A stretch of 64,000 bases of DNA, taken from Impatiens glandulifera (Eukaryota; Streptophyta; Magnoliopsida; Ericales; Balsaminaceae). Shown here one piece after another: positions 38,401 to 49,651 of the stretch; positions within the stretch are counted from its first letter, which is position 1, and the number at the start of each line of letters is the position of its first letter. The translations under genes and the position numbers were made by a program. The stretch spans positions 17,396,484 to 17,460,483 of the forward strand of contig NC_061864.1 in the NCBI RefSeq assembly GCF_907164915.1. Reading direction: 5' to 3'. The notes under the pieces were generated by a model, which did not search any database, was not told where the DNA came from, and saw only the letters and a program-made list of their open reading frames with translations.

Positions 38401-41400
38401 TCCTCTGCATGTCCCTCTTGTAGTCTTAATGTCTTGAGCATGCTTCATTTACTTGGAAAATATTTGATAACACAATTTATCACTTAATCTAAATAATTTA
38501 GTACTTATTTGAATTAAGTTTATTTTTTATAACTGTTATCTAAAATCATTTAATTATTTAGATTTAGCTCAATTAAGCCTAAATATTTTTGGATAAAAAT
38601 CTGGTTGACTTAACTCGATAATAGTAAGGGCATGCAAAAGACACAAACTTAACAAAGGTAATTAATCAAATTACGTTATTATAAGGTAATTAGTCTTTAA
38701 GGTACGTTTGAACGCATCTTGCGCTCTTTATAAGAAAAGTTAACTTTTTAAAAAAAAAATGTAATTAGTCTTTAAGTAGTTTTCCGATATTAGCATTACG
38801 TTTTATCAAATCAACTTTAATATCAAATACTTAAAATTCATATATATTTTTATTTGGTTTATTTAACATTTACTTTTTAAACACTTAACTAATTTGACAT
38901 TTAAAATTCAGTATTCAACATTCAATTTTCAGTTTCTAATCAAACGCTCCCTTAGTCACTTTCAACTTCACCCCAATTGCAACTATTGTGGCATTTCCAG
39001 TTCATTCATAAGAAATATAACATAACTTTTTTCTGATGCAGGAAAAACGAGCTTCACCAGGTAGCTCAACAGGCTTCCAGTATTGAGGATCTAACTGAAG
39101 TTATTAGAGCATCACTGTCAGTCATGTTCAAGCAATGGTCTGATGCCATGCAGACATTTCATAATAAATTTGATTCCCTACCTAAATTGATTAGTGACCA
39201 TGGTAAATTATTGTCACCATTGGGATTTTAGCAGTTACATTTTCTGCTCTGTTTCCGTTAGTTACATGGATCCATCTTTTATCTACAGGATTAGACTCAA
39301 CTCCTCAGGAGGAGTTTCTGAGCCTTTTAGGTGGTGCACGAACAAGCCCACCAGTTCATCAATTTCTAGTAAATACTCTTGGTGATCCGGTACAATCTGA
39401 TATATGAGATATCTTCTCTCTTCTTTTTTTCCTTCTTTTTTTTTTTTGTTTATGAAAAGAAATTGGAATGGTCTGTGTTCATCAGATATGCTTATCTGTT
39501 GATAGGGTCTCAAACGTGTGTCAAAGAGTCTATGTGGTGCTGGAAAAGAGCTTCAGCTTATTGTCCTAGAACACCTACATGTGAGTGTATCAACTTTCCA
39601 TTGGTTACATTTTTATTTCAAGTCTTAATTATATAAATTTCATTTGAGTTACATCTAAGATATCGTTTTCTTTTAACAAGCCTGCTACAGAAATTATCGG
39701 GTTTAGAATGGGAGAACTTAGAGGGTTTTCAAAATGGAGAGCACGTTTCCAAGCTATTGGCTTGGATGAACAGTTAATCAGTAATGCTACAGAGAAAGCT
39801 GGTTTGTTGCTCATTCAAGTGGAAAGATTTTTGGGAGTTTTAACCTCTGTGACACAAGAGGTATGTTTTGCTCATACTGACATTATTTTGATCTTTAACT
39901 AGATCTGATATCCTTTGAATGGTTGGTTGTTAGACTGACATAGTTTGATGTAAAAGTGGATGATTTTGATAATTGACTAACATATTCTTAATATTTTAAA
40001 TGTTATACAAAAAAATAAAATAAGGGTATTTTTAAAATTTAGTTAATGATTGAAGAAGTGATTGTTGATTGAATTTTTTGAAAATAATCCAACATAACCT
40101 AATAAACAAGCTCTTAGATGGCTATGAGGATGTTCTGAATATTTTGTTTAAATAAACAGGAATACAATTCTTTGTATGCTCTTACCTCATTTTTTCTTTT
40201 TCATGTCACAACTGAACTTAATGTCCTTCATTTATTTCAGTTCTCAAATTTCTTCAGCTGGCTTCGGAAGTGTATAAAGATATTGATGTCTGAAGCAACT
40301 GATCAGTTACCCACTTTCAGTAGGTCTGCCTTTTATTGCTTCTCTGTGCCTTTTATTGATTACCTTATTTCAAACTTATGTTCTCTTATTTATTTTGCAG
40401 TGAATTAGTCATAATATTTTTGAAGTTCCTCTATGACCAAGATCCTGTAAAGCAACTGATTGATTCGTCCGGGGCTGATTACAATATTGAAGTTGATTCG
40501 TAAGTTATTATTATCATCCTTGACAAGCTTACAATCACATGAACACTTTGGACCCATTTGAAAACACTTTTTTTTATCCAAATTGTATCCAAATCTAGAT
40601 GAAAAATAACCAATAAATTCTTAATATTTGACTACGTTTAGTTTCCAAACATAATCTCTTCCAGAATTTTTTTATCCAAGTGGGGACAGTGTAAGAGTAT
40701 ACCATTCTTAATATAAGCAAGCTTAAAGATTAATGTTGGTCAATTCTTCAGAGAAACAGTGGAAAGACTGAAAGAGCTTGTCGTATTCGGAGGATTCTCT
40801 GATACCAACTTCCTTCAAAGAACGCTGGCTAAGGAATTTATGCAGATGGAATCATGGTAATTACACAACCTCATGTTAAAAATACTAATTCGGGATATTT
40901 CTAACAAAAACAATGGAGTTTTCATGAACTTGGACTATTTTTGCCATTTCAATTTTTTGAGCTCCTATATTCCAGAGTTGATTGTCAGTTCTTTTGGGTT
41001 TATTGCTGTCACATAACACTTATTCACTTTTCAGCTTCAAGGAGGCATTCGAGATGCCTTTCTCCATGATTTCGAAAAAGTTACAGTTCAAAGAATTTCT
41101 GCCTCTCTTTCCCATTTCATCTTCTCCAGATTCATTGCACTCCAGCTTTCCTGTATCCATATCACACTACCAGGTACATATTGGGCTGTTTTGTTATACA
41201 TAGTTTTCAGGTTAACATTTTAAATTTGTCATGTTTGCCAAAAAATAGATGATATCATTATAAATATCTTTTATACCAAACGGTCAAAAAAACAGTACTT
41301 TCATTTAAAACTTTGATGATTATATTGAGATTGTGATCATAACACAGATAGTAACAGAAGATTAGTTTTGAAACAGGTTCATTTGCTTCTTTTTCCTGGA

Positions 41401-42362
41401 TTCAGAACCTGCTACTTATTATTCCATGATTTATGTTGACAGTCTTCATTTGACATAAATTGCATGTTTGCCGATATAGGAATCTTCGGAAGCCATTTCA
41501 AGCTATCCTTCATGTCAACAAAGGGCGACAGATTACATCTCTTTCAGAATACCAGATGATTCAATGTCAAACATCTCAAATTGCATCGGAATCATTAGGG
41601 GATTCACGCAAAATGACTGTCAAGAGAATAATTCTTCTCTTGAAGCCATCTTGTTGTCTTTTCCTGACTACTATGATTGTGTTGACATCTGCCTATACAA
41701 GGTAAGTATCCACTTTTAACCTAAAATAATTGAAATTATGGATTTGACAATTCTAACACGAATTTGTGTTCTGTAAAACAGGACAGCCAAGTTGTTCTTC
41801 TGTTGAATGAGATGAATGACAATTCTGAATGCTCGGGTAATGGGTTTATGGTGATTATGCAAATGACTGAGCTTCCTTTTCAGCCTTTATTAAGATCTAC
41901 TATCACACAATTTTGGACTGTGTCTGAATTAAAGGTACAATCTTACTCTTCAAGTTTATAGAACAAGTATTCTTTCTTGATTTAATGCATTCCATTCATT
42001 TTTTAGGACACAACTATGTACCTGGAGCTGGATAATGAGAAAGTTCGAAGTATTCCTCATTCAGTTATTGCTCCATTGGCGGTTAGTGGTAAGTGATTTT
42101 AGTTGCCAACCCAGTTGACAAAAGAGAAAGATTGCAATTTTAAAACTAGATGCAAGAAAGAAAGGTTTTTTAAACTTCAATTCTGCATATTATAATGCTC
42201 AATTGGAAAGTGTTTCCAAATGGGCATATGAGAATGGGTTGTTGAACTGCTTTTGACCCTTTTGCAGCATCAAGAGGAGTGGCTTGTGTGTTTGGCATTA
42301 GAAAACGAGCTTTGGTATTTATCTTGGAGGAAGATGAAGAAGAAATATCAGATGAGGAATAA
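35437..42362 (+). CDS. APC4: Anaphase-promoting complex subunit 4
   Basis: Scaffold subunit of the nuclear APC/C ubiquitin ligase that drives mitotic exit; joins the platform with APC1 and APC5. Nineteen exons: 35437-35505, 35643-35754, 36356-36447, 36798-36881, 37438-37665, 37741-37821, 38022-38167, 39042-39202, 39289-39389, 39506-39580, 39681-39860, 40241-40323, 40401-40499, 40752-40856, 41035-41173, 41480-41701, 41782-41934, 42007-42088 and 42268-42362. All GT-AG; 768 aa. The N-terminal WD40-like part has [31 protein letters not shown] and [16 protein letters not shown]. The APC4 long domain contains [40 protein letters not shown] and [19 protein letters not shown]. The C-terminus is acidic ([11 protein letters not shown]). 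Start ATG at 35437 opens MDTDEDQR. It ends 212 bp from the convergent VPS28 stop codon. Confidence 0.95.
38699..38953. mobile_element. hAT-like MITE in APC4 intron 7
   Basis: The left terminus AAGGTACGTTTGAACGC and the reverse complement of the right terminus AAGGGAGCGTTTGATTAG match over AAGG-CGTTTGA. Flanks read TAGTCTTT and AGTCACTT, at best an imperfect 8-bp duplication. It is about 255 bp, AT-rich and lacks coding sequence, and sits in the long 874-bp intron 38168-39041. Confidence 0.5.
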
Positions 42363-42574
42363 ACATTCTTTCTTTATCAATCACTGGTATGTGGTAAATG
42401 GTTCAAAATGGTTTTATTTAAACTTGGTTTTATTTATTGAGCCATAAGTTCAGTCTTGTAAAAGATTTGATTGTTTTTATAATAGCTTCAAGGGAAAAGT
42501 TCATCAAAATAATTGTTATTTTCAAATACAAATCCTTCCTACAAGCTTTGCTTACATTGATAATGGGGGGTGGG

Positions 42575-43204
42575 TTAAGACCCAGCAGATGGCAATGCTG
42601 CCATGAAAGAGTTATAGGATGATTCTAGGTCAAAGTGAAGCTGCCGGGACTGCTGCTCAGTCAGCTCATCTGCTGCTCCCATCTTGGACAACCTTCCAAT
42701 CCACTCTTTCATCTTAATTTTCCCTTCGAAATCAGGAGGCAAGATCGTAAGCTTGTTGAGCGAAGCCGAGAGGTCAGACAGCAAAGGATGGATTTGATCA
42801 ACAGCAAGCATGTTGAGCTTCAACGAATCCATGGAAGTTATAAAGTTCTGCACGCATTCGGCGACAACAGGGGCGGAGGTAGTTGCAGACATGGCGGCAG
42901 CGACCCTATGCTCGACGGTGGCGGGGACACCTGAAATGAGGAGGCGGTTCAAGGCTGCGGGGCAATCCATCTTGTAAGTATCGTGGAATCGTTCGACGCT
43001 AGGTATGATGTCTTTTAGGGTAGAAGAGAGTGTTTTGAATTGAGCGATTAGCTTTTGACATTCTGGTTCGTAATCGGCTGAGGAAACTGTGTCACGCACG
43101 TATGCCTTTTCAAGCTTCTCTGTTGCCTTGATGATTGCAAATAGATCTGCGAAGCTTTCGTACATGTCTCTCTCCCGCTTATCGTTCCATAGCTTGACCT
43201 CCAT
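42575..43204 (-). CDS. VPS28: VPS28, ESCRT-I subunit
   Basis: Cytosolic/endosomal ESCRT-I component that sorts ubiquitinated membrane proteins into multivesicular bodies; binds VPS23/VPS37 through its N-terminal core and ESCRT-II partners through its C-terminal four-helix domain. One uninterrupted 209-aa coding exon. Recognisable blocks: KLWNDKRERDMYESFADLFAI at the N-terminus, EKAYVRDTVSSADYEPECQKL and the core end around residue 100. The C-terminal domain runs from about residue 115 (FITSMDSLKLNMLAVDQIHPL) to LHFDLESSYNSFMAALP. The length equals typical plant VPS28. A 5' UTR intron is likely: acceptor TAG just before AAATGG at 43207, donor near 43401. Tail-to-tail with APC4. Confidence 0.96.
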   Translation of the reverse strand: MEVKLWNDKRERDMYESFADLFAIIKATEKLEKAYVRDTVSSADYEPECQKLIAQFKTLSSTLKDIIPSVERFHDTYKMDCPAALNRLLISGVPATVEHRVAAAMSATTSAPVVAECVQNFITSMDSLKLNMLAVDQIHPLLSDLSASLNKLTILPPDFEGKIKMKEWIGRLSKMGAADELTEQQSRQLHFDLESSYNSFMAALPSAGS

Positions 43205-43206
43205 TT

Positions 43207-43354
43207 CTACAGAAGAAGAGATTACGATCGGGGGTTAATAGGTAAACGAATTCAAACAGTTAGGTCAATACGATCGGCGGAAGGATCAATAAGTAAGAAC
43301 AATCATAATTTGTACATCAAGGGAACGCAGAATTCACTGATAATATTACATAGC

Positions 43355-43393
<39 letters not shown>

Positions 43394-43401
43394 AGACTTA
43401 C
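43207..43401 (-). other. Probable 5' UTR intron of VPS28 with a (GA)n microsatellite
   Basis: On the minus strand CCT|GTAAGT at 43401 is a strong donor and CTTCTTCTGTAG ending at 43207 a strong acceptor, three bases before the ATG. The (GA)n tract at about 43357-43391 lies inside and reads as (TC)n in the transcript. An intron in the leader is an inference; no transcript is available here. Confidence 0.6.
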
Positions 43402-43489
43402 AGGAAGGTAAGAGAGGCTTTGAATTATTGATTTGGGAAGGTGCTCGAGAGAGAGATGATGACGAGCTTGGACTTCACAACACAGCAAA

Positions 43490-44326
43490 TCTTATAAGAT
43501 AAATAATGAGAGAAGATCAAATAGACTCTTCAACTTATCATTCAAGATCAAATTACTCCTAAATTTCCAATGGATAGTTGTTTTATCGCATCGACAAAAA
43601 CAATAGTGTTCATCTTGTCACCAAAACACTACAAGATTAAGAGCAAAATATCTCGTAACATAAAATATAATATTAACAAGTTTGAAGATCTTAAAAAATG
43701 ATTAATGAGTTTACCGAATAGATCTCATCTTTTAAATTGTTAATCTATATTTGATTATTTTATTAAAAATAAATTTGTCACCAAATCATATACATATTCT
43801 AAGAAAAGTTATTTATAATTTGATTTGATAGTTAAAATTGAGTGGTAACTGTTTGGGTTGGGTTGAACAATATGAAACATGAAAGGTTTAGTAATTCAGA
43901 TTAAAATTTATAACTTGAACCTAAACATGTTTATTTGTATTTAATTCGAACTCGGCCTAAATCATACTCAACTCAATTAATTACACCTAACTCGAACTCA
44001 ACTCGATCGACCATACTCAACTCGATTAATTACACCTAACTTGAACTCAACTCGATCGACCGACATCTATATCTTTCAACATATAAAAATAAAAAATTGA
44101 CAAACACAAACCTTTATCAAAGAAAATTACATGATTTTTTTTCATGTTTGGTTGAGAGTATGAAGCTAAACAGAAATCATTATTTTTGTAAATGTAAGTT
44201 TAAGCAAAATTACCTAGAACTAATAACAATTTCAAAGGAATTGAATTGAATCAAATCAATGGGGGTTCTATTTCTTTCTTCATAAAAAAAAAAATGAAAG
44301 ATGAACTCCAGAGGCATATCCCTCTA
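43490..44326. other. Intergenic region between VPS28 and the DUF761 gene
   Basis: AT-rich with one tandem duplication at 43963-44060, listed separately. The right end should include the 3' UTR of the DUF4408-DUF761 gene. No gene is supported. Confidence 0.5.
43963..44060. repeat. 49-bp tandem duplication
   Basis: CATACTCAACTC-ATTAATTA begins at 43963 and 44012; both copies continue with CACCTAACT-GAACTCAACT and CGATCGAC. Only about two substitutions separate them, so the event is young. The unit itself contains smaller AACTC-CGA subrepeats. Confidence 0.85.
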
Positions 44327-45311
44327 CTAGCTTGCCCCACGGTTGATCATCTCCTTATACTGCCGGAGAGACTCCTCTCTCTCCAATCTCATATCCTCGT
44401 TGAATTTCATTATGAATGCTTCCACTCGCCGGTTAAGCTCATCGTGACCTACCGATGGCTCCTTTCGTATCCTTCCCGTCCTTATGATCGACGGCGAGTT
44501 ACAGTTACTCGTTCGGTCAATAACCGTCGCCGATTTCTTCACCATCATGTCCTTTACAGATTCATCGAGGTTGGTGGAGCATTGAAGGCTGTTATTCTTA
44601 AAATGCCTCGTCAATGGCATATGACGACCGTCGGTTATCGTCTTCCATGTGTTCTCCAGCGTCTCATGCTTCCTCTGCTTCGCCACTTTCAGTCCCCTCC
44701 CACCTGTATCAATCAATCAAGGTTATAGATAGATAGATAGATAGATAATCCAGTTTTGTAATCCCTTTCTTTACTAATTAATTGCAAAATGAAAATCAGA
44801 TCGAACGATTTCTCTGCTATCAGTTAGTTATACCTTCCTGATTGGTTCTTACAGGTTTCCGATTGCTGAATCTCGACAAAGCCATCGGCCTCTCCGGCGT
44901 TACAATCATTTCCTCCTCCTCTGAATTCTGGATCTCCGGCGGCGAGTTCGTTCTCATAAGCGTCGTCCAATTCGACTTCGAGATAACGAATTCAGTCTCT
45001 GTCAATGACGGAGAAGACTTCAATATGTTCTCCGAGAGATGATCGGACGAATCCGACTGGATCTGGCTGCTGTCCTTGTGATGGAAGAAAGAAGAGGCGG
45101 CTATGGAGATAATGATACCGTTGATGATTACATATAGATACGGAGGCCTCAACCAGGAAGCCATAAACGACCAAATAGAAGGTAACTGGTAGATCATAAA
45201 GTCTAGAATGATTGGAAAAGAGAAATTCATAAACATAGCTATAGACAGTACACCAGTAGACATGAAGAGAAGTTTTAGAGAGGAAAGCCAGGTGGTGGTA
45301 TGAACAGCCAT
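44327..45311 (-). CDS. DUF4408-DUF761 domain protein
   Basis: Plant-specific protein of unknown biochemical role; DUF761 proteins include cotton-fibre-expressed and pathogen- or light-responsive members. Two exons: 45311-44834 and 44703-44327, GT-AG, 284 aa after joining. Two hydrophobic segments are visible near residues 10-45 (LKLLFMSTGVLSIAMFMNF, then FPIILDFMIYQLP). The DUF4408 motif follows, SFMASWLRPPYLYVIINGII at about residues 48-67. The middle is serine- and charge-rich (PPEIQNSEEEEMIVTPERP). The C-terminal DUF761 block is DELNRRVEAFIMKFNEDMRL followed by EREESLRQYKEMINRG. The layout suggests a membrane-anchored protein with a cytosolic C-terminal tail. The opposite-strand open frame at 44246-44728 is a shadow of exon 2. 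Confidence 0.9.
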
Positions 45312-46645
45312 AATTGATAGAAGCTTTTACAGGCTAAGAATTGAGATGGTTTATGAAGGTGAAAAACTTGATATGCATGAGCTTTCTTCTGTATAAATAG
45401 AAAGAGAGATGAGATGGGTATAATTGACAGTGGGAAAAGAAGGAAGTTGGTATCCTGGATTTAAGCCTCTTTGCACTTTGCTTCTTCCATTAAAAATCCT
45501 TTTAGGTATGAGAATCTTAATTACATAGGTTGCTTTATCAATGGGCAACAACCAATACTTCCTTCTTTTATTGAATGTTCTTCCTTTTTCATTTTGACAG
45601 TCAACCTTTGGACGGCTGCTTTCTACTTGACCCACTTTGCTTTGCTTTGCTGGCAGTCAGCACCCTTAATAGGGTCAAACAAAGTCCGACGCCGCCGGCC
45701 GGTGCCCAGAGGAGGTAATCCTAATCACTTTCTAAAATGATAAAATTTACTTAACTATATCTGATTAGCAAATTAAAAAAAAGAAAAAAAAGTTAATCAT
45801 AATATTTTTAGTTCATTTTAAAATATATAAGTTATTTTATTATAATTCCCTCTTTTAACACTTGTAATACGTTTCATTTCTTTTCAAAAAAAAATAAAAT
45901 GATTTATTTTATTATATTATTCACATATCATTAATAATTTAGATATACAATTGGATAATTTTTTATATCAAATTAAAAAAAAAAAAAAAAGTGTATAAAA
46001 TAAGTATTTAACTTGGTCCACTTGATTATAAGTTTTCTTTTTTCTTACTTTAGGAACTTTATACTATATGTCAATATTTTAATATTTTAGGGTAGTTAAA
46101 AAGTAACAAAAGTTTTTTTTTAAATAATAAAATATTTTCATAAAAGCACTTTAAATTTATTGAAGTGGGATTTATATTAGTTTTCTAATATTAAAAAAAA
46201 TATCCATTATCTCTATTATTTTTTTAATATAAATAATCAAACTAAAATATTTAATTTTTTAAAAAAGATTTTTTTTCCCTTGTAAGATTTTATAAATTAC
46301 TTTTATTGTAAATTTATGTTTTTAAAAATATATATATTCTTAACAAAATATTTTTTTATGTCTAACATTAAAAGTTAGCAATATTTTATTTAAAAATATA
46401 TTCTAGATATGAATCCAAATATGTACGAGTCATTAATTTTAATAAACAATTTTTAAAAAAAAATAATCAATTAAAAATAACAATTAAATTTAATTTATAG
46501 TCAACTATTTACATAAATAAAAAATAATAATAATAATAGGAATATAATGTTATTTTTAGCATTAAAAATATTAGAATTGTTTTCTTTTTCGAAGTGATTT
46601 TGTTTGGATTTAAATAATTTTGTTGTGCTATGAAAACTTGGGTTT
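45312..46645. other. Upstream region of the DUF761 gene and AT-rich DNA
   Basis: The first few hundred bases are the likely promoter of the DUF4408-DUF761 gene. A short GC-rich patch lies near 45688-45715. The remainder is AT-rich with homopolymer tracts and no supported gene. Confidence 0.45.
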
Positions 46646-46647
46646 TA

Positions 46648-47179
46648 GACTATCCACCTTAGGGTGTCAAATAAGGTATCAAATGGGTGTTAAAATAATA
46701 TTAAATGGTGCAGCAAAGCATCAAAATTAAGTGTTAAAATATGGGTATCAATTTTGATATGGACCAAATTTGATGTGGCCCAATCACAGCATGCCAAGTG
46801 GCAGCGCCGGTGGTTACTTTTTTGTTTTTTTTTTTTTTTTAAAATACATTTTTACATAATAATTGATCCAAAAAAAAAAATATATATATATATATCATTA
46901 TTTTTTATTTTTCGAGATCTATAAATAGAGACTTGGTTTATGTCATTTGGATATAATTTTTTTTTGAAATTTTCCACCATATTATCATCCTTGTTTATGG
47001 TTAAAAAAATGAAATTATGTATAAATGATGTGGAAGTGAGAGAAAGTAAAAAATTAATTTTGATACCTTGAATAACACTATGCGTAGAATATGCTATAAA
47101 GTGGGTGTTAAAATAGGTGTTAAGCTGACGTGACAAAGTATTAAATGAAAAAAAATTTGATACCCTGCTATGGATAGTC
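46648..47179. mobile_element. MITE with TA target-site duplication, 532 bp
   Basis: Ends read GACTATCC...GGATAGTC and are flanked by TA on both sides (46646-46647 and 47180-47181). Terminal inverted repeats extend past the perfect 8 bp: GACTATCCACCTTAGGGTGT at the left matches GACTATCCATAGCAGGGTAT at the right (minus strand), then TCAAA in both. Subterminal direct copies of GGGTGTTAAAATA occur at both sides. No coding sequence. TA duplication points to a Tc1/mariner-like source, but the terminal sequence is not the usual Stowaway motif. Confidence 0.85.
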
Positions 47180-47491
47180 TAAGTGAAAACAAAGACGCAA
47201 CTCATTCTTTCCATAAGCTTACATCACAGTGCTAAAATATTATATTTTATTTGTCAAAATAAAATGATAGTATTAAAAATGCATAGTTGTTTAAATTATT
47301 TTACATAATAGACCAACCCATATAAGAGAAGAATAAAAAATATATGATTTTTCTTTATATATTTTTGTGGACATTATTATTATTATAAATAATGAGGATG
47401 AGATCTTAATTAAGTTATATATTCTATTTGACTTAAGTTTGTAAATGTGTGAATAATTTATAAATATATATATATTGTGAATCTGTGATGT

Positions 47492-47493
<2 letters not shown>

Positions 47494-47528
<35 letters not shown>
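47494..47528. repeat. (AT)n microsatellite
   Basis: An alternating AT tract of about 35 bp just outside the left end of the MULE. Confidence 0.9.
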
Positions 47529-47531
<3 letters not shown>

Positions 47532-48538
47532 TTATTTATTTGAAATATGTGAGAAAAAATATAAAAAGATAATATATAAATATAAAAATTAATATGAACG
47601 AGGAAATGTAAAAATATATTGAGAGATAATATATATGGTCTATTTACATTTGAGGCTCGAAATTAGGCGTTTTTATAGTATGAGGCTCGAACTTTGATTT
47701 GTGTCATACGAGGTTCGAATTTTTAAAATTTTGACTATATAGGGTTTTTACTAAACGGATACGTCTATTTTAATTGATGTGTCAATAAAATATTTTTTAA
47801 GTACTTTCTTCTTTTTCTTCTTTTTCTTCAATTCATTTCTTTTTCATTCGTCTGTTTCTTTGATCCATCAAAGATACATGTATTTAGATTTTGGTTTAAT
47901 TTAGGTTTAAATTCTTCGTTCGTTAATGGTTTAGATTGAGATATGTTAAATTTAGGGTTTAGATTATGGTTTTTTTATTTGTTCCTTTTTAGATTGGTTT
48001 AAAATCTACAATGTTCTTATCATATTTCTTTAGACAATCATTTCTGCTGAAATTATATTCTTTGTTTGAGTATATATAAAATTCCACTAATTAGGTTTGA
48101 TTGTGTTCATCTTTAGTAATTAATAAATTTGAAGTTTAGATAATGATTTTCATATATATGGATTAGAAAGTAATAGTAGATGTGTATAGAATATCATTAT
48201 TCATTCATATTATAGTTAGTTTATTCAGTGTTTACATTTCCTAATATTAATGGATAATGATTATTTCATTATTTCATTAAGTTATTTTTCACAACTTATG
48301 GACATAATAACTTTTGTTTTACCTAGTTTTTAATTAAGAATCAGAATATACTATCACTAATGAATATTACAATAAGTTATTTCATGTTCTTGTATATTAT
48401 TTAAGTTTTGTTTATATTTACTGTAAAATTAATAGATAATGGATATTACATTAAGTTATTTTTACATATCATTAATTTTTATCCTTATTATCCTCTAATT
48501 AAAATTGTTTAATTTTTTAGATTATAAAAAAATATTAT

Positions 48539-48900
48539 GTCTTTTTCTCAAGAATATTATGTAGGTTTATCTAGTGTTTATTGTCAATGTGGTGAAATTT
48601 GTTCAATTTGGACATACTTAAAAAAAAAACCTAAACTTGGTTGAAGATTCAATTGTTGTCTTAATTATGAGATAATTTATATAAGTAATTATATTTCAGA
48701 TTATATATGTTTAATTTTTCATTAATTTTGATTATAGTTTTTTTTTCCTGTAAATTACATAATGGAGGAGTTTGTCGATTTTTTTGACTGATTGGAACAA
48801 TGACTTAATTGGACGGACACTTCAACTTTTCCAAGAATTGAAAGAGTTGAAGAACCAGAGTTAGAAAATGAGTGTGTTGAGGATGGTAAAAATTAAGCTC
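48539..48900 (+). pseudogene. Decayed GRF-type zinc-finger gene remnant inside the MULE
   Basis: The plus strand from the ATG at 48539 reads MSFSQEYYVGLSSVYCQCGE, then an IWT element and a KKPKLG-stop-RFNCC stretch. That matches the plant GRF zinc-finger pattern C-x-CG ... T-x-NPGR-RF-x-C with a stop in place of an arginine. Further on, near 48770-48880, a broken frame gives FVDFFD and a glutamate-rich stretch (RVEEPELENECVEDG), like the aromatic-aspartate block and coiled coil after such fingers. Similarity is weak and the frame is interrupted. Small GRF proteins are common in plant transposons. Confidence 0.45.
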
Positions 48901-49491
48901 AGAAAGAAAAAGAAAATGAGCAATTAGTTTGGAAGAAAGTCATTAATGGTTATCTTTTATTTTTGCATAACGTAATTTCTCTGTTACTATTTGAACTTTA
49001 AACTTGAGCATGGACAATAGTGACTAATTATTAGTTTGTTAAATGAACTAATTAGTGCCTTTAATATATGTTTAGAATTCATATTGATTCTTTTGTGAAA
49101 AATCTTGTTGCCGTTCAAAATTATAAGTTAGAATATCAACCCTTCAAAATTCAAAAAATAATTGTAAGAAGTTTTTTAAGTTTTTTTTAGCAATTTATTC
49201 GCATCATGCTATTCATAAAGCTGGTTAAGATTGAAATAATAGTAGATTGACGTAAAATTTTATAAACATCCATTATTTCAACATCAATGAAATAGACTTA
49301 TATAAACCCAATTCTTAGCCACAAAACAACATTAATTGTTGCCATACAAAAACCATAAAACTAATAAAACCATAACAACTTACACTTAATATCAATTAAC
49401 TCTAAAACCATAAAATTTCCACAAAAATTTCAATTACTTCAGCAATAAAGTAAAATAAAATCTTTGACATCAACCAAAATAACAAAACATT

Positions 49492-49601
49492 CGAGGAGGT
49501 GTTCGGGGAGGTGCTCGGATAGGTGCTCGGATAGGTGTTCGGGGAGGTGCTCGGATAGGTGCTCGGGGAGGTGCTCGGGGAGGTGCTCGAGGAGGTGCTC
49601 A
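49492..49601. repeat. 12-bp minisatellite, about nine copies
   Basis: Tandem copies of GAGGTGCTCGGG and variants (GAT for GGG, TTC for CTC) run for about 110 bp. Because 12 is a multiple of 3, all frames stay open: one minus-strand frame gives repeated (P/S)EHL, another (S/Y)PST, which explains three overlapping open frames here. It lies just past the zinc knuckle end of the transposase remnant and may have been its C-terminal tail. Confidence 0.9.
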
Positions 49602-49651
49602 AGATGCAGCACTAATTGGACCTTCACTTGGATCTACCATCATTTCTGATT

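Noticed and set aside
44246..44728. 160-codon plus-strand frame
   Set aside because: It is the antisense of DUF761 exon 2, whose protein motifs and splice sites are convincing.
49402..49649. Three overlapping open frames and a CRISPR-like spaced repeat pattern
   Set aside because: All come from a 12-bp minisatellite without spacers; it is not a CRISPR array, and this is a plant genome.
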